NCBI RefSeq assembly: GCF_030063195.1 | Contig: NZ_JASISS010000019.1 | Span: 1-64,000, forward strand | Direction of reading: 5' to 3' | DNA length: 64,000 nucleotides | Origin: Cryobacterium sp. PH31-AA6 | Lineage (GTDB): Bacteria > Actinomycetota > Actinomycetes > Actinomycetales > Microbacteriaceae | Shown: piece after piece, positions 42,863 to 51,931 of the stretch | Layout of the letters: each line of letters opens with the position of its first letter | Numbering within the stretch: position 1 is the stretch's first letter | Program-made: the position numbers and the translations under genes | Notes under the pieces: model-generated | What the model was told of the DNA's origin: nothing | What the model saw: the letters and a program-made list of their open reading frames with translations, nothing else | Databases searched by the model: none

Positions 42863-43552
42863 ATGAGCAAAACATCGACCCGGGACGGCACCGCCCGCAA
42901 TCGGATCGCCGACAGCATCCGCGCAAGCATCCTCGCCGGCGAGTATCCTCCCGACACGAGGATTCGCCAGGAGGACGTTGCCGAGCGCTTCGGCGCGAGC
43001 CGATTGCCGGTGCGAGAGGCCCTGCGCATCTTGGAGTCCGATGGGCTCGTGCGGCTGGTTGCGAACACGGGAGCCTGGGTGAACCGGCTGACCCTGGCTG
43101 AGTGCGAGGAGATCTATCAAACCCGCGAGCGCATCGAACCCCTGCTGCTGCGCTATGCGATGCCGCATCTCGATGACGCCATGATCAACCGCCTCGATGA
43201 GCTGGCCCGGGCCATGGAGGAGACGACCGACGTTGAGGAATTCCTGCGACTCGACCGGGAATTCCACCTCGCATCGTATGCGCCGAGCGACACTCGCATC
43301 CTCGGCGATCTCGTGCGCAGGCTCTGGAATTCCACGCAGTACTACCGCCGGACCTACGCCATGCTCCTCGACGATGACCGCCGACGCATCATGCATGACG
43401 AGCACCACATGCTCACGGCGGCCCTGCGCGAGGGCGACGCGCTCGGAGCCGAACGGGTTGTCGAATCACACATCCGGCGCACCCGACTCCAACTTGCACG
43501 CCATCCCGAAGTCTTTGACCTACCGACCAGCCCACACGAACAATCCGAATGA
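42863..43552 (+). CDS. GntR family regulator, FCD subgroup
   Basis: A 229-residue regulator: winged helix at 10-75 (RIRQEDVAERFGASRLPVREALRIL) and an FCD ligand domain with the metal-binding pattern DREFH, HDEHHML and ESHIRR. FCD GntR proteins usually bind an organic acid through a metal ion. It sits between VOC and aldehyde dehydrogenase genes, 10 nt from each, and probably controls this operon and the divergent E1/E2. Confidence 0.92.
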   Translation: MSKTSTRDGTARNRIADSIRASILAGEYPPDTRIRQEDVAERFGASRLPVREALRILESDGLVRLVANTGAWVNRLTLAECEEIYQTRERIEPLLLRYAMPHLDDAMINRLDELARAMEETTDVEEFLRLDREFHLASYAPSDTRILGDLVRRLWNSTQYYRRTYAMLLDDDRRRIMHDEHHMLTAALREGDALGAERVVESHIRRTRLQLARHPEVFDLPTSPHEQSE

Positions 43553-43562
43553 GAGGCCATCC

Positions 43563-44939
43563 ATGGCAATCGCAACCGTAAACCCCACCACAGGGCTGAC
43601 CGAGAAGGAATTCCAGGCACACGCCCCCGACGAGGTCGAACGGCGGATCGGCGAGGCAGCTGCCGCCCACGCGGCACTGCGCCTGACGGACTATACCGAG
43701 CGCGCTGTCTGGATGCGTGCCGCCGCCGATGTGCTTGAGGGCGACGTCGACGACCTCGCCACCCTCCTGACGATCGAGATGGGCAAGCCCATTGCACAGG
43801 CCCGAGCGGAGGTACTGAAATGCGCCAAGAACATGCGCTTCTATGCCGAGCATGCCGAACTCTTCCTCGCGGAGGAGCCGCTCCCCAACCCCTCCGCGGT
43901 GAACGCAAGCAGTGCATTCACGAGATACGACCCGCTCGGCGTCGTACTCGCGGTGATGCCCTGGAACTACCCGCTCTGGCAAGTCATCCGCTTTGCAGCA
44001 CCGGCTTTGATGGCTGGCAACACCGGACTGCTCAAGCACGCCTCGAATGTGCCCCAGACCGCTATCTACCTGGACACCCTTTTCGAGCGCGGCGGTTTCC
44101 CTGCCGGTTCGTTCCGCACGCTGCTCATCGGCGCCGGGGCCGTCGGCGACGTCATCCGTGACTCACGGGTCAAAGCCGTAACCCTCACCGGCTCAGAGCC
44201 GGCCGGGCGTTCCGTCGCCGCCATCGCCGGCGAGCAGGTCAAGAAGGCCGTCCTCGAACTCGGCGGATCCGACCCGTTCATTGTCATGCCGAGCGCCGAC
44301 CTCGATGCGGCATCCACCACCGCGGTCAAGGCGCGGGTCTCGAACAACGGCCAGTCCTGCATCGCCGGCAAGCGGTTCATCGTGCACACGGATGTCTACG
44401 ACGAGTTCGCCCGCCTCTTTTCCGAGAAGATGGCGGCGCTCACGGTCGGCGACCCGATGGATGAGGCCACGGACGTCGGTCCGATCGCCACCGAGTCCGG
44501 CCGCGACGAAATTGCCGACCTCGTCGCGGATGCCGTGGCGAAGGGCGCCGCCGTCCTGACCGGCGGCCGGGTGCCTGATCGCGCCGGATGGTTCTATGAG
44601 CCGACGGTTCTGGCCGACCTCAGCGACGATATGCGCCTCGTGATGGAGGAGGCTTTCGGCCCGGTTGCGACCCTGTACCGGGTCGCGGACCGCACCGAGG
44701 CCGTCGCGATCGCCAACCAGACGACCTTCGGACTGAGCTCGTCGGTCTGGACGAATGACGACGCGGAGGAAGCGTACTTCGTCGGCGCGGTCGATGCCGG
44801 AGCGGTGTTCATCAATGGGATGACGGTGTCTTACCCGGAGCTGCCGTTCGGCGGCATCAAGGACTCCGGCTACGGACGCGAGCTCGCCGCGGTCGGTATC
44901 CAGGAGTTCTGTAACCTCAAGACGGTCTGGAAGGCCTGA
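43563..44939 (+). CDS. NAD(P)-dependent aldehyde dehydrogenase (succinate-semialdehyde type)
   Basis: A 458-residue enzyme of the succinate-semialdehyde dehydrogenase-like subgroup. PWNYPLWQV is the nucleotide-domain motif, LELGGSDPFIV holds the general-base Glu, and NNGQSCIAGKRF holds the catalytic Cys. It oxidises an aldehyde, probably an intermediate of the pathway run by this locus, to an acid. It ends before a long bidirectional hairpin. Confidence 0.93.
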   Translation: MAIATVNPTTGLTEKEFQAHAPDEVERRIGEAAAAHAALRLTDYTERAVWMRAAADVLEGDVDDLATLLTIEMGKPIAQARAEVLKCAKNMRFYAEHAELFLAEEPLPNPSAVNASSAFTRYDPLGVVLAVMPWNYPLWQVIRFAAPALMAGNTGLLKHASNVPQTAIYLDTLFERGGFPAGSFRTLLIGAGAVGDVIRDSRVKAVTLTGSEPAGRSVAAIAGEQVKKAVLELGGSDPFIVMPSADLDAASTTAVKARVSNNGQSCIAGKRFIVHTDVYDEFARLFSEKMAALTVGDPMDEATDVGPIATESGRDEIADLVADAVAKGAAVLTGGRVPDRAGWFYEPTVLADLSDDMRLVMEEAFGPVATLYRVADRTEAVAIANQTTFGLSSSVWTNDDAEEAYFVGAVDAGAVFINGMTVSYPELPFGGIKDSGYGRELAAVGIQEFCNLKTVWKA

Positions 44940-44960
44940 CCGCTCGCACACACAGCACTC

Positions 44961-45000
44961 ATGAAGAAGGGGCGGGCCCGCGGGCCCACCCCTTCTTCAT
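44961..45000. terminator. Bidirectional terminator between aldehyde dehydrogenase and M24 genes
   Basis: A 40-nt nearly perfect palindrome with outer arms ATGAAGAAGGGG / CCCCTTCTTCAT and inner arms GGGCCC, in the convergent gap. Confidence 0.9.
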
Positions 45001-45014
45001 GTGCAACCATCCGA

Positions 45015-46313
45015 TCAGTAGAACTTCTGGTACGGGTTGGCTATGAACAACTCCTGTGCAGGGAATTTCGTCAGCACCTGGGCGCCGTTATTCGTGATCA
45101 CGACCTCTTCTTCGATGCGGGCGGCCGACACCCCGTCCGATGCGGGGCAGTAGGTCTCCAAGGCGAAGACCATGCCTGCCTTGATCTCGACAGGATGATC
45201 GAGGCTGTTGAGCCGCGAGATGATCGGCCGTTCGTGCAGCCCGAGCCCGAGTCCGTGCCCGAATTGCAGGCCGAACGCCTCCATCTCGTTGGCGAATCCC
45301 AGATCAGTTGCCTTGGGCCAGAGTCGCGCGACTTCGTCGGTTCCGACGCCGTCAGCGACCTTGTCGATCGCCGCATCCATCCACTCGCGAGCTCGCCGGT
45401 AGGCATCATGCTGGCTCGGGGTTGAACTCCCCACCGAAAACGTGCGGTAATAACACGTGCGGTAGCCGTTGAAGGAGTGGATGATGTCGAAGAACGCCTG
45501 GTCACCTGGGCGAATGAGACGGTCGGAGAAGTTGTGCGGATGCGGGTTGCACCGCTCCCCCGAGACCGCGTTGATGGCTTCCACCTGGTCAGAGCCCATC
45601 TCGTAGAGCCGCTTGCTCGCGAGCGCGACGATTTCGTTCTCGCGAATTCCGGGACGCAGCGCCTCGGAAATGTCCTGATAGACACCGTCCACCATGGCGG
45701 CAGCCTGGCTGAGCAGCATGATCTCGTCGATGGACTTGATCGAGCGGGCATCCAACATGGACTGTTGGATATCGACGACCTTGAGCCCCTGTCTCTGCAT
45801 CTCGAACAGAAAGGCCGGTTCCACCAGGTCGACGCCCACAGGTTGGTCAGCGACGCCCGCATCGGTGAGCAGCCCCTTGATAGCCTTCACGGCGTCACGC
45901 ATCAGGCCAGCCTCCGGAGCGATGGCGCCTCGAAGCCCGAGCATGCCCGCGTGGCTGTGGTCCTTCTCCAGCCACGGCGCGAACATCCGATGGTGTTTGG
46001 CAGCAGACCCGAAGTCCCAGAGGTGCGGTTTGCCGTCCCGGCCGAGCAGCGCATACCGCGACATCTTGTCGCCGAGAGCGCCGCCGATCCAGGTCTGGGT
46101 TGTATAGCGGATGTTGTAAAAGTCGAAGAGCAAGAAGGCCCCGCACTCGCTCGCTTCGAGCGATTGCATGGCGCGGCCCAGGCGGTAGCCACGCAAGCGG
46201 TCGAAGTCGACACGCTTCTCGTAATCCACCGCCATGTGGCCCGGGGCAGGAATCATCCTGTTGTCGAAATTGAGGGCGGAATCCGGTGCCGTGAGGTCCA
46301 AAGACATGGTCAT
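45015..46313 (-). CDS. M24 (pita-bread) family protein with an altered metal site
   Basis: A 432-residue two-domain protein: creatinase/aminopeptidase-P N-domain (about 40-185) and a C-terminal pita-bread domain (about 190-425). Of the five M24 metal ligands Asp276, His353, Glu386 and a Glu in RIEEEVVI are kept, but the second Asp of the D...D pair is Cys287 (GYRTCYYRTF). It may thus be a creatinase-like C-N or other hydrolase/lyase rather than a metallopeptidase. AGGAG lies 7 nt before the ATG. Last gene of the ABC operon. Confidence 0.85.
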   Translation of the reverse strand: MTMSLDLTAPDSALNFDNRMIPAPGHMAVDYEKRVDFDRLRGYRLGRAMQSLEASECGAFLLFDFYNIRYTTQTWIGGALGDKMSRYALLGRDGKPHLWDFGSAAKHHRMFAPWLEKDHSHAGMLGLRGAIAPEAGLMRDAVKAIKGLLTDAGVADQPVGVDLVEPAFLFEMQRQGLKVVDIQQSMLDARSIKSIDEIMLLSQAAAMVDGVYQDISEALRPGIRENEIVALASKRLYEMGSDQVEAINAVSGERCNPHPHNFSDRLIRPGDQAFFDIIHSFNGYRTCYYRTFSVGSSTPSQHDAYRRAREWMDAAIDKVADGVGTDEVARLWPKATDLGFANEMEAFGLQFGHGLGLGLHERPIISRLNSLDHPVEIKAGMVFALETYCPASDGVSAARIEEEVVITNNGAQVLTKFPAQELFIANPYQKFY

Positions 46314-46347
46314 CTGCTACTCCTGAAAAGGGGTGTATGTGCGATTC

Positions 46348-46377
46348 CCCGGGTGGGCGGTCGAGCGCCCACCCGGG
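46348..46377 (-). promoter_or_regulatory. Intercistronic hairpin after the binding-protein gene
   Basis: A perfect 12-bp inverted repeat (CCCGGGTGGGCG / CGCCCACCCGGG) between the solute-binding-protein stop and the M24 start. Hairpins here usually stabilise upstream mRNA or partly terminate, giving excess binding protein. Confidence 0.7.
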
Positions 46378-46391
46378 CTGTCATGCGTGTG

Positions 46392-47369
46392 CTACCACTC
46401 GGCGGGGTAGTCCGCCGCGTTGTCCTTTGTGACCTCGGGAACGGGCATGAAGTAGTTCGCGTCGAGCGAGTTCCCCTTGATCGCCTCAACGATGTACTTG
46501 ACGGCGTTTTCGCCGTCCCACACGGGAGACTGGAACAGGGTCGCGTACTGCTTGCCCGAGAGAACGTTGGGCTGGCCCAGTTTCGTGTTCCCCGTTCCCA
46601 CTACTGGGATGGTGGTCGGATCGATGCCGCGGTTCTCCATGGCCTCAATCGCGCCGGCAGCCATGGTGTCGTCAACGGCGTAGATCGCGTCAATATTCTC
46701 CGCGCCGAGACTCGTGAGCAGTTCCGACGTCACGGTAAGTGCCACGTCCTTGGCCCAGTCACCGGGCTGCTGGCCGATGACCTTGACGTTGGGGTAGCTT
46801 GCGGCGAGCTCGTCACGGAATCCTGCTTCACGGTCGATCGCCGTGGAGTTTCCGGAGAGCCCCTGGATGATGATGATGTCGCCACCATCGGCACCAAGCT
46901 TGTCGCCGACGAGCTTGGCAGCCGCACGGCCGACGCCGTCGTTGGAGGGCCCGGTGTAGGTTCCGACCAGGGCCTTGTCCGCGGGCAAGACGTCTGAGTT
47001 AGACGCGTTGACCGGGATTCCGGCGGCCTTGGCCGCCTCCAGACACGGACGGATGGTGTCGACCGCCGCCGGCCACAGGATGATTCCATCCGGCTTTGTT
47101 GCGATGGCCACCGAGCATTCACTCGCCTGCTTCGCCGAGTCGTACTCCGCGTTCGTGATCGTCAGGCTGACACCGAGGTCTGCCGCTGCCGCGTTCATTG
47201 CCTTAAGGTAGTTGGTGCCATACGGCTGGTCATTGCCCTGGGGCAGTAGAGCGTAGACCCTGTAGCCGGCATCGGTTCCATCGCTGGCTCCAGTAGTGGC
47301 CGAACAACCGCTCAGCGCCAGCCCTGCAACAGCCAAAACGCTCACAAGTGCGATACGAGAATTTCGCAT
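46392..47369 (-). CDS. Ribose-type ABC transporter solute-binding lipoprotein
   Basis: A 325-residue lipoprotein with lipobox LALSGC at the end of the signal peptide and a periplasmic-binding-protein type I fold: QPYGTNYLKAMNAAA near the start, ILWPAAVDTIRPC, and DAIYAVDDTMAAGAIEA. It captures a sugar, polyol or small amine outside the cell for the two RbsC-type permeases upstream. Ligand not predictable. Confidence 0.93.
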   Translation of the reverse strand: MRNSRIALVSVLAVAGLALSGCSATTGASDGTDAGYRVYALLPQGNDQPYGTNYLKAMNAAAADLGVSLTITNAEYDSAKQASECSVAIATKPDGIILWPAAVDTIRPCLEAAKAAGIPVNASNSDVLPADKALVGTYTGPSNDGVGRAAAKLVGDKLGADGGDIIIIQGLSGNSTAIDREAGFRDELAASYPNVKVIGQQPGDWAKDVALTVTSELLTSLGAENIDAIYAVDDTMAAGAIEAMENRGIDPTTIPVVGTGNTKLGQPNVLSGKQYATLFQSPVWDGENAVKYIVEAIKGNSLDANYFMPVPEVTKDNAADYPAEW

Positions 47370-47429
47370 AACGTGCCTCCTTCTTATTCGTTTTCTAGAT
47401 GCGCCACCGGGTGGTGACTCGTTGCTGTG

Positions 47430-48446
47430 TTAAGCCTGAGCGGGCGCTTTTCCCCGGGTAAGCCTCTGCAGGCGCCCGGAGAGAGCACGAAGATTATTGG
47501 GTTCCGTCGTGATCGCCACCAGCAGGATGCCGCCGATGAGGATGTCCTGAACTTCGCGGGGCGTTCCTGCGAACGTGAGCCCCACCTGCATGAGGCCCAG
47601 CGCGAAGGCACCGATCATGGTTCCGACCAGTGATCCGCGGCCGCCGTTGAGCAGGTTGCCACCAATGATGACGGCGGCAAAGCTCGCCAGCAGCACGCTC
47701 GATCCAGCGGTCGGGTCGGCGGCGGTGAGCTCAAGGGTGTTGATAACGCCGGCCAGGGCTGCCACAAAACCGCACAGCATGAAAGCGGCGAAGAGTCGCA
47801 GTTTGACCGGGATGCCGGCATCGATCGCCGCCTGACGGTTACCGCCCACGGCGTAGAACTCACGACCCGCCCGCATCCGCGAGATGAAGAAGTGCAGCAC
47901 GGCGAACAGCAGGATGAAGATGATCACCCGGGGGGTCAGCGGGCCCAGCAGTGCTCGACCGAATGCCAGCGCTGAGTCGATATCCGTGACCGGCACGGGC
48001 CGTCCGTCGCTGAGCACGAAAGCGAGCCCGCGGAGGGCGAACAGCGTGCCGAGTGTCGCGATGAACGAGTTCACGCCCACGATCACGATGAGGAAGGCAT
48101 TCAGGGCGCCGATCAGGAGACCGACGAGGAGCCCGACGGCGACGCCGAGGCCCAGGTTCGGAATGGAGGCCACGATGACCCCGGTCAGGGCGAGCGTGCT
48201 GCCGACGCTCAGATCGAGTTCACCCTGCAGCACCACCAGGGTCAGTCCCAAGGCGACCAGACCGACCAGAGCGACTCGGGCGAGACTGACACCGTACGCG
48301 TCGAAGACAATGGGCTGCTGCACGGCGATAACCGCGACGACGAGGAGGAGGAGAACGACCGCCCGGCCCTCGGTGCGGCGAGCCATCGTGTTCTTGACGC
48401 GGTTCCAGGTGCCGGTCTCTGTTTCCTGAAGCTTGATCGTGCTCAT
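47430..48446 (-). CDS. Ribose-type ABC transporter permease (second)
   Basis: A 338-residue RbsC/XylH-type permease with about 8-10 helices. GELDLSVGSTLAL is the family motif, and AVIIGGNLLNGGRGSLVGTMIGAF is the cytoplasmic coupling loop. ATGA overlap with the first permease gene upstream. The two permeases probably form a heterodimer. Confidence 0.93.
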   Translation of the reverse strand: MSTIKLQETETGTWNRVKNTMARRTEGRAVVLLLLVVAVIAVQQPIVFDAYGVSLARVALVGLVALGLTLVVLQGELDLSVGSTLALTGVIVASIPNLGLGVAVGLLVGLLIGALNAFLIVIVGVNSFIATLGTLFALRGLAFVLSDGRPVPVTDIDSALAFGRALLGPLTPRVIIFILLFAVLHFFISRMRAGREFYAVGGNRQAAIDAGIPVKLRLFAAFMLCGFVAALAGVINTLELTAADPTAGSSVLLASFAAVIIGGNLLNGGRGSLVGTMIGAFALGLMQVGLTFAGTPREVQDILIGGILLVAITTEPNNLRALSGRLQRLTRGKAPAQA

Positions 48447-49453
48447 CGTTTTTCTGCCTTTCGTGCAAGGGCATCCAGCGCCACGGCAAACACGATGACC
48501 GCACCGGTGACCAGCTGTTGCCAGGCGAAGGAAAACCCGGAGAGAACTAGAATGTTTGAGAGCACACTGATGAAGATGACCCCGACTAAGGTGCGGAGAA
48601 TACTTCCGCGACCACCGAAGAGGCTATTGCCCCCGATGATCACGGCGGCGAGTGCTCGGAAGTCGTAGCCGTCGCTCATCGTCGACACCGCGGTGTTGGA
48701 ATACGCGGCGAGTACGAACCCGGCGATCATCGCGGCCAGGGCGGTGAGCACGAAGGCCCCCACCACGACTCCGCCGCTATTCACGCCCGCGAGCCGGGTG
48801 GCCTGCTTGTTAGAACCGTACGAGCGGATCATGAACCCGAACTTCGTGCGTGACAGCACGATGCCCGCGACGATGGCGACGGCGACGAGCACGAAAGCGC
48901 TCAGCGGGAAGGGTCCCACTCGGGCATCTCCGAAGGCATCGATGGGTCCACCCACCGGTCCGTAAAAGATCGTGCCACCGGAAACGAGGCTCAAGATGCC
49001 GACGCCGATTCCCGTCGTGCCGAGGGTGACCACCACGGCATTTGCCTTGAGAAAGCCAACTGACACCCCGTTGACCACGCCGTACAGCAGCGCGAAGAAC
49101 AGGGCAATCCCCATCGCTCCGAGTATGCCGAATTCGGGGCTCAGCGCCATCAGAATGACACCGGAGGTGGCGATCTGCGCGACGACGGAAAGGTCGATGT
49201 AGTTTGCGCTGATCACCACAAAAGTCATGCCGATGGCGACGATGCCGATAGCCGACGCGCGGTGGAAGACGTCGATGATGTTCACCGAGCTCGCGAAGCC
49301 ATGCACGAAGACGGCTGAGAAGACCAGCAGCGCCCCGGTGAAAACGAAGATGCCGCGGCTGGCCACCCAGGCGACTGCCTGAGAGACGCGGTTCCGTCCT
49401 GTCTTCCGGGAAGGAGACGGTGTCGGGGTCTTTATCAACTCGGTATAGGTCAT
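48443..49453 (-). CDS. Ribose-type ABC transporter permease (first)
   Basis: A 336-residue RbsC-like permease with a 30-residue basic N-terminal extension. ANYIDLSVVAQIATSGVI corresponds to the G-x-x-DLSVG helix with Asn/Tyr replacing Gly-Gly, and AVIIGGNSLFGGRGSILRTLVG is the coupling loop. Overlaps the ATPase and second permease genes by 4 nt each. Confidence 0.93.
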   Translation of the reverse strand: MTYTELIKTPTPSPSRKTGRNRVSQAVAWVASRGIFVFTGALLVFSAVFVHGFASSVNIIDVFHRASAIGIVAIGMTFVVISANYIDLSVVAQIATSGVILMALSPEFGILGAMGIALFFALLYGVVNGVSVGFLKANAVVVTLGTTGIGVGILSLVSGGTIFYGPVGGPIDAFGDARVGPFPLSAFVLVAVAIVAGIVLSRTKFGFMIRSYGSNKQATRLAGVNSGGVVVGAFVLTALAAMIAGFVLAAYSNTAVSTMSDGYDFRALAAVIIGGNSLFGGRGSILRTLVGVIFISVLSNILVLSGFSFAWQQLVTGAVIVFAVALDALARKAEKR

Positions 49454-50982
49454 GAGGAACTCGCCACCTTTTCTCCTGCGGCCAGTGCCATGACTGACCG
49501 TTCGTTTGCTTCGTCGGGCGACAGCGTGCCCATGATGCGTCCGTCTCTGACGACATGGATAACGTCGGACAGTTCGAGCAGCTCGGGCAGGTCAGAGCTG
49601 ACGACCAGGACCGCGGTGCCCTGGTCGGCAAGCTCACGCAACAGTCGGTGGATCTCGGCTTTGGCCCCGACATCGACGCCCCGGGTGGGTTCGTCCAGCA
49701 CGATCAGTTTCGGTTCTCGCCCCAGCCACTTGGCGATGACGACCTTCTGCTGGTTGCCACCGCTGTATTCGCCTGCCTCTCGATCCACCTTGGGAGGTCG
49801 AAGTCCGACAACATCCGCGAGCCGCATGGCGAACTGTGCGATCTTTCCGCGTTGCAGAAACCCGGCGGTGGACAGGGCAGCACGGTTGGGCAACGTGATG
49901 TTCTCGGCCACTGTCATATTGAGCGCAAGGCCCTCGGTTCGGCGCTCCTCCGGAACGAAGGCGATACCGCTTCGCACCGCGTTGCCGTACCCGTTGATGT
50001 TCGTGGTGCGGCCATCGACCGTAATGGTCGCCGTACCGGCCGTGCGCGGGTCCACTCCAATGATCGCTCGCACAAGTTCGCTGCGACCAGCCCCGACGAG
50101 CCCGCCGATGCCCACGATCTCGCCCGCGCGAACGTCGAGGTTGATGCCGTTCACCCGCGACGCCTGGATACCGCGTGCCGAGAGGACGACGGCGCCGGGG
50201 TTCGCCACACGGCGCGTCTGGAGATCGAGCTTGAGCTCCCGGCCAACCATCTTGTCGATTACGGCGTTCGGGGTTGTTTCGGCGATGACCATGAGTTCGA
50301 CTACCTGCCCGTCACGCAGGATCGTTGCACGTTCACAGATTCGAAACACCTCGGGAATTCGGTGTGAGATGTAGATGATCGCGAGCCCCCTGGCGGCGAG
50401 CCGCTGCAACATGCTCAGCAAATAGTCGGTCTCGGCCGGAGTCAGGGTTGCTGTGGGTTCATCGAGAATGAGCACCCGGGGATTTCGCGCAACCGCGCGG
50501 GCAATTTCAACAAACTGGCGCAGGGCCATTGAGAGCCTGGAAACGGGCTCGTTGAGGTCTACTGAGACGCCGATCTGGTCCAGTGCGTCCCCGGCAATCT
50601 TTCTCTGGCGAACGGAGTCGATCACGCCGAATTTGGTCGGCGTCACTCCGAGCAGGATGTTCTCGGCCACTGTCATCTCGGGGATGAGGCTGAGCTCCTG
50701 ATGTACCAGGGCGATTCCCGCCTCCAGTGACGCCTTCGCGCCCGGCTCAAGGACGGATCCGTCGACGCTGACCCCGCCCTCGTCGGGCTCCAGGATGCCC
50801 GCGAGGATACGCATCAGCGTCGATTTTCCGGCGCCGTTCTCTCCCACGACGGCGTGGATTTCACCTGCGCCGACGGTGATACTGACGTGGTCGACCGCGA
50901 CGGCCCCACCGAACCGCTTGACTATGTTGTGAGCTTCAAGGACCGTTTTTCGAGTCGTTTGAGCGTCTGGTTCTGTACTCAT
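49450..50982 (-). CDS. Ribose-type ABC transporter ATP-binding protein (double domain)
   Basis: A 510-residue RbsA/XylG-type protein with two ATPase domains. The first has Walker A GENGAGKST and signature LSMALRQFVEIA; the second lacks a standard Walker A (GLVGAGRSE) but has SGGNQQKVVIAKWL and Walker B LIVLDEPTRGVD. Degeneracy of the second site is normal in this family. It drives the two permeases. Confidence 0.95.
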   Translation of the reverse strand: MSTEPDAQTTRKTVLEAHNIVKRFGGAVAVDHVSITVGAGEIHAVVGENGAGKSTLMRILAGILEPDEGGVSVDGSVLEPGAKASLEAGIALVHQELSLIPEMTVAENILLGVTPTKFGVIDSVRQRKIAGDALDQIGVSVDLNEPVSRLSMALRQFVEIARAVARNPRVLILDEPTATLTPAETDYLLSMLQRLAARGLAIIYISHRIPEVFRICERATILRDGQVVELMVIAETTPNAVIDKMVGRELKLDLQTRRVANPGAVVLSARGIQASRVNGINLDVRAGEIVGIGGLVGAGRSELVRAIIGVDPRTAGTATITVDGRTTNINGYGNAVRSGIAFVPEERRTEGLALNMTVAENITLPNRAALSTAGFLQRGKIAQFAMRLADVVGLRPPKVDREAGEYSGGNQQKVVIAKWLGREPKLIVLDEPTRGVDVGAKAEIHRLLRELADQGTAVLVVSSDLPELLELSDVIHVVRDGRIMGTLSPDEANERSVMALAAGEKVASSS

Positions 50983-51027
50983 TGGGCTGGGCTCCTTTGC
51001 CGCAGGTGAGACCGGACTGTGCGGGTG

Positions 51028-51807
51028 CTAGTGCAGTAGCTGCCCGCCGGTGACGTTCAGGGAGGCGCCGGTGATGTTTCGCGCCTTGTCGGACAGTAGG
51101 AAGGCGACGGCTTCACCGATGTCCTCCGGTTCCTGGGGGCGGCCGAGCGGAATCGGCGCGATCGCGCCTGCCCAAGCCTCCTCCCGTGTGATGCCCTCCG
51201 CGGCTGCGGCTTTGTCGAGCATCGGCTCCCAGAGTGGGGTGCGCACGACACCCGGCAGCACTGCGTTCACCGTGATGTCGTAGGGGGCGAGCTCAACGGC
51301 GAGCGACTGGGTGAGACCCATGACACCGAACTTGCTGGCACAGTAGTGGCTGAACAGTGGAATTCCGCGGAGCCCGACGAACGAGGCGTTGGAGACGATG
51401 CGGCCGGAACGGCGTTCGATCATCTGGCCCACGACCGCCCGTGTGGTGTGGTAAACCCCGTTGAGGTTCACGTTGATGACGCGGTTCCACTCGTCCTCGT
51501 CCATCTCGTTGAATGGCACACGGTTGGAGATACCAGCATTGTTCACGAGTCCGTCAACCTGACCGAATCGCGTCGTCGCATCCGCGACGACACCGCGGCT
51601 GGAATCGCCGCTCGTGACGTCATGCTGAACGCCGAGGGCGAGTCCGCCGGCGGACGTGATCTCCGCTGCGATGCTCTCCGCCGCCTCAAGCCGGATGTCC
51701 GTGATTACGACCTGCGCGCCATGTTCGGCAATCACCTTTGAGATGCCGGCTCCGATTCCGGAACCTCCACCGGTGACGAGAATTACTTTGCCTGTCAAAT
51801 CACGCAT
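51028..51807 (-). CDS. Short-chain dehydrogenase/reductase
   Basis: A 259-residue classical SDR: NAD(P) motif GGGSGIGAG, NNAG block, catalytic Ser in SNASFVG, Tyr-x3-Lys in HYCASKFG, and a C-terminal GASLNVTGG. An Asp near TDIRL suggests NAD preference. It should oxidise the imported polyol or alcohol. The ATG with GGAGG 9 nt upstream is chosen over a TTG 9 nt earlier that touches the ribosome site. First gene after the XRE-cupin regulator. Confidence 0.92.
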   Translation of the reverse strand: MRDLTGKVILVTGGGSGIGAGISKVIAEHGAQVVITDIRLEAAESIAAEITSAGGLALGVQHDVTSGDSSRGVVADATTRFGQVDGLVNNAGISNRVPFNEMDEDEWNRVINVNLNGVYHTTRAVVGQMIERRSGRIVSNASFVGLRGIPLFSHYCASKFGVMGLTQSLAVELAPYDITVNAVLPGVVRTPLWEPMLDKAAAAEGITREEAWAGAIAPIPLGRPQEPEDIGEAVAFLLSDKARNITGASLNVTGGQLLH

Positions 51808-51853
51808 GAATGTCAACCTCCATTGGTTGTCCGGGAGCCAAGCTACCGATCGT

Positions 51854-51874
51854 GTGTAAACCTGGGCTTTACAC
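51854..51874. promoter_or_regulatory. Inverted repeat upstream of the SDR-ABC operon
   Basis: GTGTAAA and TTTACAC form a perfect 7-bp inverted repeat with a 7-nt centre, 47 nt upstream of the SDR start. The half-site GTGTA/TACAC recurs upstream of the regulator at 52697-52710. Confidence 0.6.
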
Positions 51875-51931
51875 TAAGGGCTGATTTGCACGAAAGCAAG
51901 CAATATTGTGTTTCTAGACAGAACGCTTCGC

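Noticed and set aside
45015-46313. DMSP lyase DddP, an M24-fold enzyme with a similar N-terminal layout
   Set aside because: DddP keeps both metal-ligand aspartates, whereas here the second is Cys; there is no other DMSP gene nearby. The similarity may only reflect the shared fold.
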